Notes: a model not told the origin generated them from the sequence alone. 58,303 bases of DNA from Dimargaris cristalligena (GCA_027576995.1 JANBQC010000112.1:1-58303); one strand, 5' to 3'. Numbered from the stretch's first letter, positions 10,713 to 23,131 are shown. Numbers and translations are program-made.

Positions 10713-11536
10713 ATGTCCCTTCTCACTTTACTTAACCAAGGTAAGCTCAGCAGTACCAATCTAATTGAAATCGGCGGTGTCGATAGTGACCCTATTCTAC
10801 TATACCATACCCATTCATAGATAGCCTTCCCAGTCCCAGCTTTGGAATCTCAATTCCGCCCCCCTCCGTTTGGATATCTGGCAACTCCCTCTCTCCTACC
10901 GCTACTCCTCCTCTAGGTCACCGACTGGGTGCCGAAAACGCGCCCGTAGTTGTCGAAGCCTACCTTGACTACGTCTGCCCCTTCTCGGCCAAATTCTTCA
11001 AAACCTTTACCGAACGCGTGTTCCCCTATGTGCAAAATACCTACCCCGACCAAGTTCAGTTTATCTTTCGCCACCAGGTCCAACCCTGGCACCCCCAGAG
11101 CAGCATCCTGCATGAAGCGGCCCTTGCCGTCGAAGCCGTGGACCCCGATCAGTTTTTCCCCTTCTCGGCCGCCCTGTTCGACCGCCAGGCGAACTTTTTT
11201 GACGCCGCTGTCCACCACCAAAGTCGCCACGAATTAAATACCGCCCTGGCCCAGTACGCCCACGAAGTGACTGGCTTAAAAAGCGACCAGGTGGTAAAGC
11301 AACTGAATGTGGCGACGTCCACTGAGGAAGGAGGGGCCCCTCAAAACATTGGCAATAAGGTCACCAATGATCTGAAATTGCACATCAAGTTGGGGCGGCA
11401 GCAGGGGATTCATGTCAGCCCCACCTTCCTCTATAACGGACTGGTGGATAATAACGTATCTAGCTCCTGGACCCTTGAGCAGTGGACGACCTATTTTGAC
11501 CCGAAATTGGCGACACTGAATACCACTACCAGTTAG
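10713..11536 (+). CDS. DsbA-like thioredoxin-fold protein with CPFS motif
   Basis: Two exons, 10713-10740 and 10917-11536, give 215 residues. The first exon encodes only M-S-L-L-T-L-L-N-Q and one base; the donor is GTAAGC and the acceptor CTCTAG, and the 176-nt intron joins cleanly to HRLGAENAPVVVEAYLDYVCPFS. The NAPVVVE.YLDY.CPFS block is the hallmark of DsbA-like thioredoxin-fold domains (thioredoxin_4 type). The active-site motif is Cys-Pro-Phe-Ser, so only one of the two usual cysteines is present. A simple dithiol oxidase is therefore unlikely; an isomerase-, reductase- or GST-like role is possible. The C-terminal half has the expected GIHVSPTFLYNG cis-proline segment. There is no signal peptide, so it is probably cytosolic. 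Confidence 0.8.
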
Positions 11537-12056
11537 GTCCCCTGTCCGTAAGTCTGGACCGGCAACCTTAAGAAACTGGTCCCACTTGGTGAATTCCTAC
11601 CCTTAATCACTAGATGTGTTTCAGTCGGCTAGATATACCGTTTAGCGAGCTCTTAAATCAAACAGCTATACATGGCCCTATCGACTGTGGCTGGTTTTTA
11701 CAGATTAGCACTTTATAAATTATTGAAAATGCAAACAGGCAACGTGATATAATAAATGGTGCCCGAGTGATGCGCAAGATGCTCCCCGTTGAGATACATT
11801 TAATGGCGATTGAAGTAATCTCTTTGAAGTAACAGCCCGTATGGTTAATGCAGGCGACCATCCAGTCCAAGAAACTCGAAATATTAAAGATAATAAAGGC
11901 CAACTAGTCCAAAGCGGTGAGCTTCTGGGTATCTATTGCATTTGTACTTGATTATGTTATCACCAAACGCTAAGCACCCTAGGGAATAGCCGATGGGGCG
12001 GAGGTGAGCCCGGGCACGCACTCGTAGCATTATTGAACAATATATACATTAGTTCT
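11537..12056. other. convergent intergenic spacer
   Basis: This lies between the 3' ends of the DsbA-like gene (+) and the PLD6-like gene (-). I see no gene or structured element; it should contain both polyadenylation regions. Confidence 0.4.
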
Positions 12057-14095
12057 TTATGAGTACTCTTGCCATAAGCGGTTGAATTCTTGGCGGAATC
12101 CGTTGACCGCATCGGGCGAGTCGGTAATCATGATATTCTCGCGATTGGACTTCCGGGCACTGTCAAAATATTCATGTAAAATAATTGTAGAGTAGCATAG
12201 TTGGGCCCAGTGGCCATTAGGTGACGTATTAAGGAAGATGCCCAAAAATTCAGACGGTTTAGTAGGCGATCGTGAATCGGACTGCTGGGTCGCCAAACCC
12301 GATTATCGGGCATGGGTTAAGTATGAAAGGGTGGCTCTCCAGTCCCCACTTCTCCCAAAATTAAGGAGGGGCTAATGGGTACAAGTAAACAATATTATCA
12401 AACAAATTACTAAAGAGAAGTGATTGACTTACGCTTTGGTCCAGTTATAGGAGCCCGAAATCAATGTCTGGTTGTCCACAATGGCGAATTTATGGTGCAT
12501 GTGGCTCGGGCTTCAGGGTGGGCGCGGAATGGAAGGGGACAAATGAGGTGCGAACAAAGTGTAATGAAAAAGTACAAGAATGAGAAACACGCCAATTGGG
12601 TATATGTGTAATAATTCCTGGACCTACTAATCCGATTGCTTGGGCAGGTAGAAAGAGGCTTGACTATTATAGGCCATGTACGGAGGAATTCGGCAGGATA
12701 TCTGCCCATTTTCCGTGCTAAGCTTTGCTTTCCAGATTACCGAAATGCCAATTACATGCAGGGCACGCAGGAGTACATCGGAATTCTAACCAATGGGCTG
12801 TAAAGCCGCCCGAATTGGTGGAGAAAGATAGATGTAGGCGAGTCAGCTTACTTATTGTCCACGCGAGTGGGGATTCCGTGGTCATTGCCCAGGCGTTGTA
12901 CGTCCGAGCCAAGGGTAGAGCATTGGTCATCGTCGGAGATAAGTCGAACCTAAGAGATAGTTCAAATTGAAGTTAAATGGACTTTTAGCAACAATGAACG
13001 TACTACCTGTAGACCTATAGCTTACTATGGTCAAACCAAACCAAACCAAACCTCACAGTGCCTACATCTATTACAATCCGCTCAATCCAATGCACATAGC
13101 CGCTCTCTGCTTTGCGCAAAGACTAGGTGCTCGAAGTACCGGTGTACGCCAGATAGTGGGAGTACAAGTACACTGTTCTAAGAGAAATATGTATAATTCA
13201 TGGCGGTTAATTTGATGGAGAGATACATACCTGGACCCCGCGTTTTTTGGCGGCAATGAGAGCATTGGCCAGGTCATCGTCAGTCAGACTGAATACACAC
13301 ACGTCCAGGGAATTGCGGGCCGAGTTGAGGGTGTTGAGGAGGATCTAAACCAGATAGTGCCCGCCCAAGGGTCATATGAATATAGCAACAACAACAAAAA
13401 GAATGCGTCGGACATAACATAAACTCGTTAGCTGGGGCGCAATAATACGTTACGGCCGAGTTAATTGGGGTGATCAGCAGTACCAAATAGCCGAGTTCTT
13501 CAAATACCTTGAAGTTGGGCTCCGACGGGAAGAAGTAGGTGGCCATCTTAATTCCCGACGTAGCGGGGGCCATCGTTGGCGCGGGGTGAAACTCGGTGGT
13601 ACCCTGGGAATGGCCTTGACCCACAACCGCGGCGAAGGACTGCTGGCCCTGTTTCTTATGGTTATTATTATTATTATTATTATTGGACTTCCTAGGCGGT
13701 TGTTGGGAAGAGTGGTCATTGGCGTTACCTCCTCCTCCCATGGGGGGTTGTTGTTGATACTGAGGGCCCTGGCTCAGATTGGCCACCTGGTTCATGGTAC
13801 TGTCCATCAGCATGTGCACCCACTGGAGACGCTGGCGATCGGCATCGGTAGTAGCCACGTTTTGGGCGGTTTGGAATAACCCCGCAGTGACTGACCGGAG
13901 ATCGGCCTGCCCCTGGAGGTGGCGTTGGTAGATTTGCACTAACGACTGACTCTCGGCCGGATTAGAAACGAAGTGGGGCGCACTTTCCACGGACCGGTTA
14001 ACGAACTCGTTCAATGGCAACGCCTGGGCCTCATTCAAGGAGAGATAGGGCGGGGGGCTGCTAAACAGACCCGCTAAACAACCGAGTAGACTCAT
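12057..14095 (-). CDS. PLD6/Zucchini-like single-HKD phospholipase D family protein
   Basis: Five exons on the minus strand: 13508-14095, 13231-13344, 12852-12949, 12433-12504 and 12057-12159, totalling 975 nt or 324 residues. All junctions are GT-AG and keep the frame. The C-terminal 128 residues form one phospholipase D domain: ILLNTLNSARNSLDVCVFSL, then VRLISDDDQ, then a single HKD motif HHKFAIVD followed by GSYNWT, and the end RENIMITDSPDAV.. FRQEFNRLW. One HKD per chain is the pattern of mitochondrial cardiolipin hydrolase (PLD6) and bacterial Nuc, which act as dimers on cardiolipin or nucleic acid. The first ~195 residues are family-unlike: a hydrophobic start (MSLLGCLAGLFSS), a helical region, then low-complexity Gln/Gly and an eight-Asn run. 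Mitochondrial outer-membrane anchoring by the N-terminus is inference. Confidence 0.88.
13031..13053. repeat. AACCA pentamer repeat in an intron
   Basis: Four AACCA units lie inside the second intron (12950-13230) of the PLD6-like gene. It is simple-sequence DNA with no visible role. Confidence 0.6.
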
Positions 14096-17000
14096 TTTTA
14101 AAAGGGGCGCGATAGCCGGCGAAGACAAGGGAAAGGGGAGAGGGATGTGGTGGGGTAGGGTGAATGAGTGGATGGAGCGCAAGGGGGGAGGGGCTGGGGA
14201 ATAAAGCGAAGCTGGGAGTCTTGGTTGTGGGATGAGTTACAAAGAAGTAACCAATACACAGAGAAGACTAGGCTGGACCAACTCTATCAATAACCATCGG
14301 TATAGTATAGTAGAGTGTACATCTTTTGTTGGTTTAAAAGCCATAACAATGGCTCATTATCCATTTCCCTATATCCCACTTTATGACAAAAAGACTCTAT
14401 AGTCATTGGTACAGAGTGAGATGTATAGACCATTAATTAATTGGCTAAGTCGCGAAGATCTTTTTCTATTATTGCTCTTGCATAGAAAGTTAGAAGAGGG
14501 GGTTACAGATATTGGATATTGGACAATACTCGCAACGTCGGACTCGGAAACAATCACAAAGCCTACAGCTGGAGGGTGAGGGGGTGTGTGCACCTTTACA
14601 CCTATACAGGGCACATGACAGGTCTGTGCCAAATATATCACCGGGGTGTTGTGGCACAAGGCTATAGCAAAACACCACAGACTGCCAGTATAGTGTGGTA
14701 AAGGCACACCTAGTTGTAGCTTCGTTACACAAGCCTTGGTATAGTACGCGCACTTTTAAACCAAAAGGGACGGAGGTATTTTCTCCGGATGGAACTGTAG
14801 AGGAAATTAAGTCGGTTGAGGTTTACGGGATGAGCTTACCTATACAGTCCCTAGAAAATGCTCCGAACTGGATGGCCTGATGTCATCGGAAAAGAGAGCA
14901 AATATACTCGTAATTAACAATGGGTCGAATTGTATTGGATTTCACCCACTGCAGTCGACCATCGCCATTAATCGATCAACAACAGCCAATGCGCAGGAAT
15001 GGTAGAATAGCCTGGCAGTTTATCATTGTTTTAACTGCCTGGAACTCCACGTACGCGATGGTCACACCCCAATCACCATTGCCAATGCTCAAACGACAAT
15101 CGCAGCCTGTTCAATTGTCATATGCAGGATAAATGGAGGAGGGATATTACCTATGGAACTATATATTCCAGTGTTACATTGGTCTTCAAAAAGAGGAGTT
15201 GCGCTCATCAAATACCGCAGATAAGCCACTGATTATATGTATATAGGGAAATTATCGCCGAAAAATCGGTGCCATGTTAACTTGGTTATATACTGGGCTG
15301 TTAAGATTGAAGTGATTTACTTGAACACCATAGTCACACGCTATAGGATATCCCGGACGATTTCTGACTGATGCATCAGCCATAATCACATAACCTTCCA
15401 TCCCCAGCGACCAATCCCCTAATCCAGTAGAATAGTATACCACCATGTCGAGTTAGAAGGGAGGGGATACGCCCATCAACCCATCGGTAGTGTCGTATTG
15501 TGTTGAAATCGCTTTCTGCCCACTCTCCAACAGTAACAGGGGGGGGGAATTTCATCTCCCCAAACCCTCTCCACCTCCGTCCCCCAAGATATGATTACCC
15601 AAACTCCACTGACTTATTCTAATGGGACCAAATATATGTATACCCCACGACCTATTAGCAACTCTATGTGGCTCTCCCAGTGACCCCAATGAGGTAACTT
15701 CATTTGACTCCCTGTCAGCCTTGTGGTAATTACAATCTCTATCAATGTGCTCGGAACTGATACTTGCGGCCCTATTCCCCAATCTTCCTTTTAGTTCATC
15801 ACCTATCCCCACTATGCATTATCCCATTAAGCTTAAAATGTTCTCTACTTAACACACCATTGCCCCGAAAGTTCGCCAATGAAGATTATTAAATGCTCGG
15901 GATTCTCGAATAGGCTAAATAAATAGCGAAATGAAATGTTTGGGATCCTCAAGCAGGTATTAAGCCAATAACGGACCCAAATTCTCTGGATTTTTAGGTG
16001 GACCAGCTTATCTGGTAGACAAAATTGAATACTCAGGATTCCCAAAGGGTGCTCCAAAAAAAAACAATAAGGAAACCACTCCGAACTAACTGTTTGCTAC
16101 CCCCCCCCCTTGGTCGTCACTCGTAACTCTCGCTATCCTGCCAATCGTTAGTAGCCAAAAACGGACTCCGTTAAGATTATTTTTCCCCTTCAATAAATGG
16201 GAACCATTCACCCACATCCCACGCAGCGATTTGGAGTAACACATGGTGTGCTTCCCAAGAGCTTCGCACTAGCGCCACCCTGGACTTGGGAGAATCCCGG
16301 TCCTATATCAATATTAACTCCCCCCCCTCAGAGTTGAGTTGCCAGTAATAGACAAAACGTCTATGATGCCTCTCTGTTCTCGAATCTTCCTGGTGAGTGG
16401 ATGTATCCCGAATACATGAGACTAGCTAATTCACAATGCCAAATTACTAGCTAACGGCTGTCTGAGAAACCGTTTAATGGTGTGACAACTTTAATACCAT
16501 TCGCGCTTCCGCGCCTCCTCCAACACACATGCACACACCCCGTCCTGTGCCGGATTAGTCGCTAGGCCGGTTGGTTGACCATAGCTACGAATCGGCATGA
16601 ATATATTTCCGAGTATACCTACCCCATTCGACCACCACGATTTCCGATTTATACGCTTGCAATTCTACTCGGTATGCTACTTTGGGGATATACAGGGAGT
16701 GAGGGGGCGATCCAGATATATAAGTTTATAGATGCCGCAGTGTGCGGTCTATTTAAGGGTCTATTTCTGCTAGAGCAGTGCATTATCCCGCTCCATCAGC
16801 TAAAACTCAGTCTGGCCCGTCGCATGTATAATAGAGCGTATACGACGACTGTCTACACCGAATTAGGCACTGGCGGTGTCTATTATTATATCCCTTACTG
16901 TACGGACATGCACAACTTCCACTCCCATTGGGACCTCACCACAACACATCTTCACTGAATGCCAAGGCGGACGAAAGCAATTGGGGTGGCCAATATAGCA

Positions 17001-17714
17001 CCATAGACTGGGGAGCAATGGTTGTTACAAATGGTATCGCGCGCCTCCATAGTAGAGATGAGGACTAATCCACCTGTTATTGGATGATCATTGGGGAGGT
17101 TCCAGGTCAACTGTAAATCCTCGAGAAAGAGAGAGGGAGAGAACAACAAGGGGGAAGGGAGGGAATACAATACATCTTGGTTCCTTTTATGTGATATTTG
17201 GGATCTATCCAAGGCCTTTCGCTCCCCTCCTTATTCTCTTCTCACTTTTGTCCCCCACGTCTCTCTATACGCTCGCGTGTAACAACGTTGGCTGTATTGA
17301 AGAGTGTGTAATGTAGGACGGAAGGGAAAGGGAAGAGGGGAGGGACTTGGTTTCGTATACCCTGCCCCTGAACCCAACACCGTCTCAACCTAAATCTATA
17401 TAATGGAAGCCTTCCCCACCCCACTTGGTGCCTGCATCCCACTCACACACTGTCTACTCGGGCATTTAACCTGGCGCTACTGTAATATTCCTTTTTTACA
17501 CCCCCCCATTGTACCGACTTTTTCAATTTATCCTCCTTTAAGTTTATCTTTAAAGCCAGACCATTTAACCCTGCTTTTATATTTAACCATACCGGAATTC
17601 GTGGTATAAATATCCATATCACGGTTTATTTAACCTACCTTCTCTTTCTCTCTCTCTTCTTCCCTTTCCGTATACCCCACCCCATCACCACTTGTATCAC
17701 CTCGTACCACCACT
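14096..17714. other. 3.6-kb gene-poor intergenic region
   Basis: Many short frames occur on both strands. The longest (16575-16958, plus, 127 codons) is Tyr-rich and hydrophobic without any motif I know, and I do not call it. Apart from the promoter of the gene at 17715 and homopolymer C or G runs (for example near 15540 and 16100) I see no gene, RNA or mobile element. Confidence 0.4.
17605..17612 (+). promoter_or_regulatory. TATA box of the type I membrane protein gene
   Basis: TATAAATA about 103 bp upstream of the ATG at 17715, followed by a CT-rich leader (TTCTCTTTCTCTCTC) typical of fungal transcription start regions. Confidence 0.6.
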
Positions 17715-18881
17715 ATGCAGCTTAATATCATTGCATTTTTGGCCGGTTTTTTCGCCCTGGGCCACTCAACTCAGGCCGCCTACTTGACCATTATCCCCAA
17801 TGTCCGCACGGACATCAACCCGCTCCTGTCGACGGGTCCCTCCGCCCGCTACCAACTGACCGTCCAATGGACCCAACATATCCATCTGTCCGATACCGCC
17901 GAAGCCGGTTGCCGGATACCCGCCTCCTCCAACCACTATTCCGCATCGTTGGCCCCGTCCTGGTTGGCTTCGCGGCTCACTATTCTACAAACCCACCTAG
18001 AGGTACAGTCCGACGGTTCCCTGGTCGTGGACTCCGCCTCCTCCTCTTCTTCATCCGCCACCCGGCCGGGATCCTCCCCATTCACCTTCGCCGTCGCCAA
18101 CTCCCAGGTAGTCCGGACGGTGACAACGCTCGCGGGAGCTAGTCGACAGACCTCGGCGGCCTGGAATAAGGCCACTTCTGCCGCCACTTCGCTGACCCAA
18201 CAGCGCCAAAGCATCCTCGACGAGACCAACCAACTTCTCGATGGATTGGCTATTAGTCGGATTGACATTGATACACCAGCACTGGTCCGGGTCACCCAAG
18301 AAATCGCGGAAATGGGCGCAAAGGTAGCCTCTTCCTCTTCTACCTCCTCCTCCTCCTCCCCAGCTGCCCTTCCGCACACCATGCTGGGTGAATTTTTCAC
18401 CGACAGCATCAAACCCTATCTCCGTCTGATGGACTCCCTCGACGGTCGGTTAGTTCGGGGCTGCCAAGGGCGCTATTACCAATGGGCCATTGGCCTCACC
18501 ACCCGGCCGTTGGCTACACCCCTCCTCGTAGCCCCTTCGTCCGCTAAATTGTTGGCCAACGCACCCTCGCACCGAATTCAGGCTGCTGAGGAGCCCATGG
18601 TCCTGGCCTTCCGCAAGTTTACCCGGCCGACAGGTATCCTTAGTAAAACCTCCTTCTTCGGCGGGGGTAACGCTGGCTTCACTTTCCCGCGTGTTTCGCA
18701 GGCCATCGTTCGGTGGTTGGACACTCCCTCCAACCCGATCAGCTTGGCTATGGCTGTGGCTTGCATCTCCCTGCTTGGTCTGGCCTATTTTATCTGCCGG
18801 GCTTACAACCGTCGGACCCGCGCCTCTCGCCTACTCTCCGGCCAAAAGGCGCCGCTACTTCCCTGCTCCGACAAACAATAG
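17715..18881 (+). CDS. type I single-pass membrane protein, unrecognised
   Basis: An intronless frame of 388 residues. The start follows a TATA box and CT-rich leader and opens a signal peptide (IIAFLAGFFALGHSTQA, cut about residue 21). The luminal or extracellular part of ~310 residues has two short Ser runs (near residues 110 and 205), two cysteines and a helical stretch between them. A single hydrophobic span (SLAMAVACISLLGLAYFIC, about residues 340-360) is followed by a basic stop-transfer sequence (RAYNRRTR) and a ~25-residue cytosolic tail. This is the topology of a type I plasma-membrane or secretory-pathway protein. I recognise no family. High GC, regular codon use and a clean promoter argue for a real gene. 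Confidence 0.8.
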   Translation: MQLNIIAFLAGFFALGHSTQAAYLTIIPNVRTDINPLLSTGPSARYQLTVQWTQHIHLSDTAEAGCRIPASSNHYSASLAPSWLASRLTILQTHLEVQSDGSLVVDSASSSSSSATRPGSSPFTFAVANSQVVRTVTTLAGASRQTSAAWNKATSAATSLTQQRQSILDETNQLLDGLAISRIDIDTPALVRVTQEIAEMGAKVASSSSTSSSSSPAALPHTMLGEFFTDSIKPYLRLMDSLDGRLVRGCQGRYYQWAIGLTTRPLATPLLVAPSSAKLLANAPSHRIQAAEEPMVLAFRKFTRPTGILSKTSFFGGGNAGFTFPRVSQAIVRWLDTPSNPISLAMAVACISLLGLAYFICRAYNRRTRASRLLSGQKAPLLPCSDKQ

Positions 18882-19363
18882 AGCCCTTGTTCGTAAAACA
18901 TGTATAACCTCCCCCCACTCCCTCTCTATATAGATTTCCATATCCTTTTTTCCGTGTGTACCTCCCCCCCTCCAAATGTATTTCTTATCCAACTCTCAAA
19001 ACCTTAAACAGCTGTTTTCTGAGTATTATTTTATGATTGGCATTTATATACTTTACCTTGACATTCCCGTCTATAAAATATTCAATTCTATTATCCTTTA
19101 CCACAATCACATAATGACATCAGTCGTATACGGCTACTTTCTGAATCCTTGCTACATTCTGGCACATTCGATTAAAATAAACCGTAATCTTCAATTCAGC
19201 GATTAGGGCCTTAGACATATATGACAGAGTTGATCGTGAAATCATCACCCCAATGGGCAAGATGGTCCGTGTGTTTCACACCGACATGTTCAGTGAATAC
19301 GGGGTGGGGGAGAGGGAATACGATGCACAGTCTCTCCCTTCGATGGCCATCTCAACCGAGCTC
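18882..19363. other. convergent spacer between membrane protein gene and eIF2D
   Basis: It contains the 3' ends of both neighbours. The 76-codon plus frame at 18976-19206 is AT-rich and without motif. I see nothing else. Confidence 0.4.
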
Positions 19364-22300
19364 TTATTTTTTAGTCTTGTCGACCACATCAATAAGTGAG
19401 CGGGGAATATTTTCCTTTTCTAAAAGAGCGATGACGTTCTTCTCCTGGTGCCCTTGGGCTAGGATTTCGTGGAAGACTTGGGTTTTCGATTTCGTAGGTA
19501 ATTCGTGGACTGGTAGGAAGAACGTATGTCAGTGTGAATCATGTTACAGCCAATATTTTTTAATAAAAAGGTCCATACATTTCAAAGCACGCGTAGTGAA
19601 GCCGCACGTATACCCAGAATAACCGCCGAAGCGCCACTTATCTCTCTCGCCCTCTTTTCTACCAAGTCTACAATCTCGGCCAAAAGACCGACCGATGCCT
19701 CCCTAGGTGTGCTTCAGATATCGCATTAACCCTTCTTGTTATTACTAAGAGCGTAGTCTATTTAAAGTAACCCAAAGAGGGCTATTGTCGGCTAGAATGA
19801 TATACTCCATGGGCAAAGTAGATGCCAATGTTCTCAACCTGCGCCCCTTACGCCGGTACACTTACCTGTTACGCTAGCCGCGCAGGCATGCTGAAGCAGC
19901 TTGGCGAAGGGCTCCGTGTTCACTCGGTAGTTCTCATGGCCCGTCAGTTTGGTGACTACCTTACGGCCCATTTTTTTCTCCATGGACACAGTGACTCTGG
20001 CTGGTTTGCCCTTTCTGTTAAAAAAGGACAGTACATTGGGTAAATCCACATGAACATACCAAATTACCCATTGGTAGATATCGGCATACAAAATCTATCA
20101 GTATGGGGCCATTTGTGGGGTCCCTTTACGCACGCCTAGAACGACCGCATGCTATTCTTGGACCAATCGTAGGATAATTGAAAATATATAGGCCAAGTGG
20201 GCGTATCACTAAGCTAATCTCTGATCATAGAGGTCGAAACAAAGGCGGAGCATTGTAGGCTTTGACGATGTGACTTACCGATATTCCACGGATCCATCTG
20301 GAAAAGTGACTTGGTGGCACAGCTCGGTTTCCCCGAGTACCCTAATCATTGGATGAATTGCATCGCCACGAAAAAAAAAATCGCATATATAAGAGAGTAT
20401 ATGGCAATGAGTTATCAATGGAGCTGCAAAAGGTAGAGCGATATATTCGCTAGGGAAAGTCGCCTACATTACTGGTGATATCAAGCTTACCGTTCAAAAG
20501 CATCCAAATGAGTCAGCTGAGGTGGTCTAGCCCATTCGTTGGCCTTTAAAATGAGGCCGGCGAATTCCTCATTGGGGTGTAGGTACCTTGTTCGGGGAGT
20601 AAAGTAAATACCAATCAAAAAAAGGAGAAATACAATGTTTTAGTCAGTTGAAATTGGTATGGAATATTTAGAAGGGCGATTTAATCTCGAATGGACAGTA
20701 CAGTCCCTGTTAACGAATCTCTGATCACAGATTAGAGCCGGTTAACCGTGGTGCTTAGCCGTAGTCGATGGAAAATATATCGTAGGGGAAAGGGTAGGAA
20801 CCTGCCTAGCATCCCGGGCGCCATCGCCAACATGTCCGCGGTTGGGCAGGGTAGCCAATGGCTTCGCTATATTAAGTGAGTGGCCCCCATCCAATTTCAC
20901 TATTAAAAACAATATAATGAATACTTACTTGGGCTGTTTCGGATCTTTTAATCCGGCTTTGGTGGTGTAGTCAGTAATCACCCGGCGAAGCTCAGACCGA
21001 GCATAGTAATTTTGAGGACTGAGATTTGAGGAGGGAGGAATAAGTTGGTAAAGAAGATTAATGTAAAAAGAGAAGGATAGCCGTCCCATTAAACTAGCTA
21101 GTACGATCACACCCATTCAATATACTATGTTTTGCATATACCGAGCCACTATAAAACAAGCACTCCTCCTAAAAGGTACATCAAAGCACTCCAATGACCA
21201 AGCATCAGAGAATCGCAGCTCACTGTCATCAATATAACAATGACGCACACCAAGTTAGCCGGGACTGAATATAAGCATTCCAGCTAATTTGACATCGCTT
21301 ACCTTTGACCGATTTGGGCGAAAAACTTCACCAGAGCCGTCCGGGGCCGAAACACGTCTACTAGGGTAATAAAGTCGCCATGACCACCATCCGCCGGGGA
21401 TTTATCACCTGGGGCAGCCGGCTTCTTACCGTCGGCTGTTGGGTGGGAAGCCGACGCCGATGCCGAAGCCCCTCCGGTCGACCCGACCAGTTTAGATTTG
21501 CGCAGGGGTTCAAAGGCCACCAGGTCCTTAAACTGACGGTTAACGCTTAACAAGATCGTATCCCCGCCTTTAATTTCCTTGACTTTTACGAGACCCCGTT
21601 TATCCATCGTCTTGAAGAATTTGCCCAATTTCTTGTAGGTGGATTTCTTGACGTCCAGGGGCCGCTGGGCTTGCTGACAGGGGGTCATGTGGGCGGAATA
21701 CAAGGTCGAAATGGACAGTGGGAGAAGGGGCGCCAGCACCTCGGCGGTGAGGTCGGTTTTGAGGGTTTGGAGTAGGCATTGGTGGAGCAGCTCATCCATC
21801 TCAGCGGGGCTGATCGGTGCCGCAATGGGGGCCTGTTTACCGGGCGTGGTTTCCGCTTCGGGTTGGTGGCTCTCGGCGGTGGCGGAGGCTGCGGTATTCG
21901 ATGGTTGGGTGGAGTCACCAACCCCTCGCTGGGACGAGTTGGTGGCAGCAGATGGTGGGGGTGGTTCCGACTTGTCACCCTGTTGCCAGAGGTAGTCCTT
22001 GTAAGTATGGAGGATATAAATAGCCTTACCCTTCGCAGCCCGGTTGGCCGCGATTTCTGAAGAGGGCAGAGCCATGTAGCCCACGGCTACGGGGGCACTA
22101 GGGGAAATAAACAGGATTATGAAAGAATAGGGTTGTTGCCATTGGCATATAATAGTAAGTGCCAGGGCATACTATGCTATGCTGTTTGAGACGCCATGGC
22201 CTTGGCTGGCAGATCAAAGGAAGAACAGTGACTACGTCACATACACGATTAGGAATACCAACCAATAGTTTTCTATTTTTAAAAAAAATGATATGCGTAG

Positions 22301-23131
22301 TTACCCAAAATCGGCCACCGCAATAGCCACAAGTTGGCCACTCTTCACCTCGGGAAGCCCCTCAGCCGGACGAATCAACCCCGGAAGCATTAGATCTAAA
22401 GGAAATGGGATATAAGGGTTGCAAGGCAATACGCCCGATTGAGTAGCTGGTAGTCTAGCGAAGGATAGAACCTTTCATGGGCCATGTCAAATAACCTATA
22501 TCATTTATCCAAATAATCAAGGCCTGGTATGTCGAGTGAATCATTAATATAAGCATCACCTTAATGGGCGCGGTCGCCCGAACTACATACCTGCACCTGA
22601 GATGAGGACCTCCAACACCGGCGAATGCGTATAAAACACGGGCAATAAATCGGGAGATTTCCACAGGGTGTATACCGTCGGAATGACCGTGCTGGAGCTG
22701 CTCGGGGACCCGGGCAAAGTGGTGCGGAACCACAGGGGTTGATTGCGATCACCGCTACTATAGAGTACGCCCTTTTCGTCAATGTGGGTCAGGAACCTAG
22801 CGGCCTCGAGGTCCTTCGATAGGGCCCAGTCCATGAGCTGACTCTGGCTGGGTTCATTATCCACCTCCAGCTGAGCTAATGCATCAGCCAGAGGCTGTTC
22901 CGCCAATTTCGGATCGGAGGAGGAGGTGGTGGTGGTGGTACCCAGGGAATTGGCATTGGCATCGGTAGTTGCCAGAGTGGTTGGAGCGGAGGGATCTTCT
23001 GTAGCAGCAGGGGCACAGGCCTCTACTGCCCATTGTTTGCCGTAGGAGCTCACGATTTCTTGCCAGGTTTGCCGCTTATCCGAGGAGCGGACTTTGGACT
23101 GGCTTTTCAGGGAGAATGGACGTTTAAACAT
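19364..23131 (-). CDS. EIF2D: translation initiation factor eIF2D (ligatin/TMA64)
   Basis: Nine exons: 22591-23131, 22305-22395, 21303-22097, 20929-21018, 20491-20586, 20279-20341, 20090-20123, 19866-20010 and 19364-19509. They sum to 2001 nt, 666 residues, with every junction GT-AG and in phase. eIF2D delivers initiator tRNA to the ribosomal P site without GTP and recycles post-termination 40S subunits. In order the sequence shows the N-terminal domain (MFKRPFSLKSQSKVRSSDKR, then PTVYTLWKSPDLLP), the PUA domain (LMLPGLIRPAEGLPEV, then AIYILHTYKDYLW), a winged-helix region (SPAEMDELLHQCLLQTLK, then KKSTYKKLGKFF), a SWIB-like part and a C-terminal SUI1 domain (KPARVTVSMEKKMGRK to IPRSLIDVVDK). 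A low-complexity insert of about 60 residues lies between the two halves of the N-terminal domain. Exon 7 (34 nt) and the AAAG acceptors of exons 7 and 8 are the least certain points. Confidence 0.92.

Noticed and set aside
16575..16958. 127-codon plus frame as a gene
   Set aside because: No motif, no clear signal peptide or promoter, and codon use unlike the GC-rich genes of the window.
20810..20868. Exon-like segment flanked by AG and GT reading KPLATLPNRGHVGDGARDAR
   Set aside because: It lies in an eIF2D intron. Including it breaks the frame set by both neighbouring exons, whereas joining 20929 directly to 20586 gives a perfect frame.
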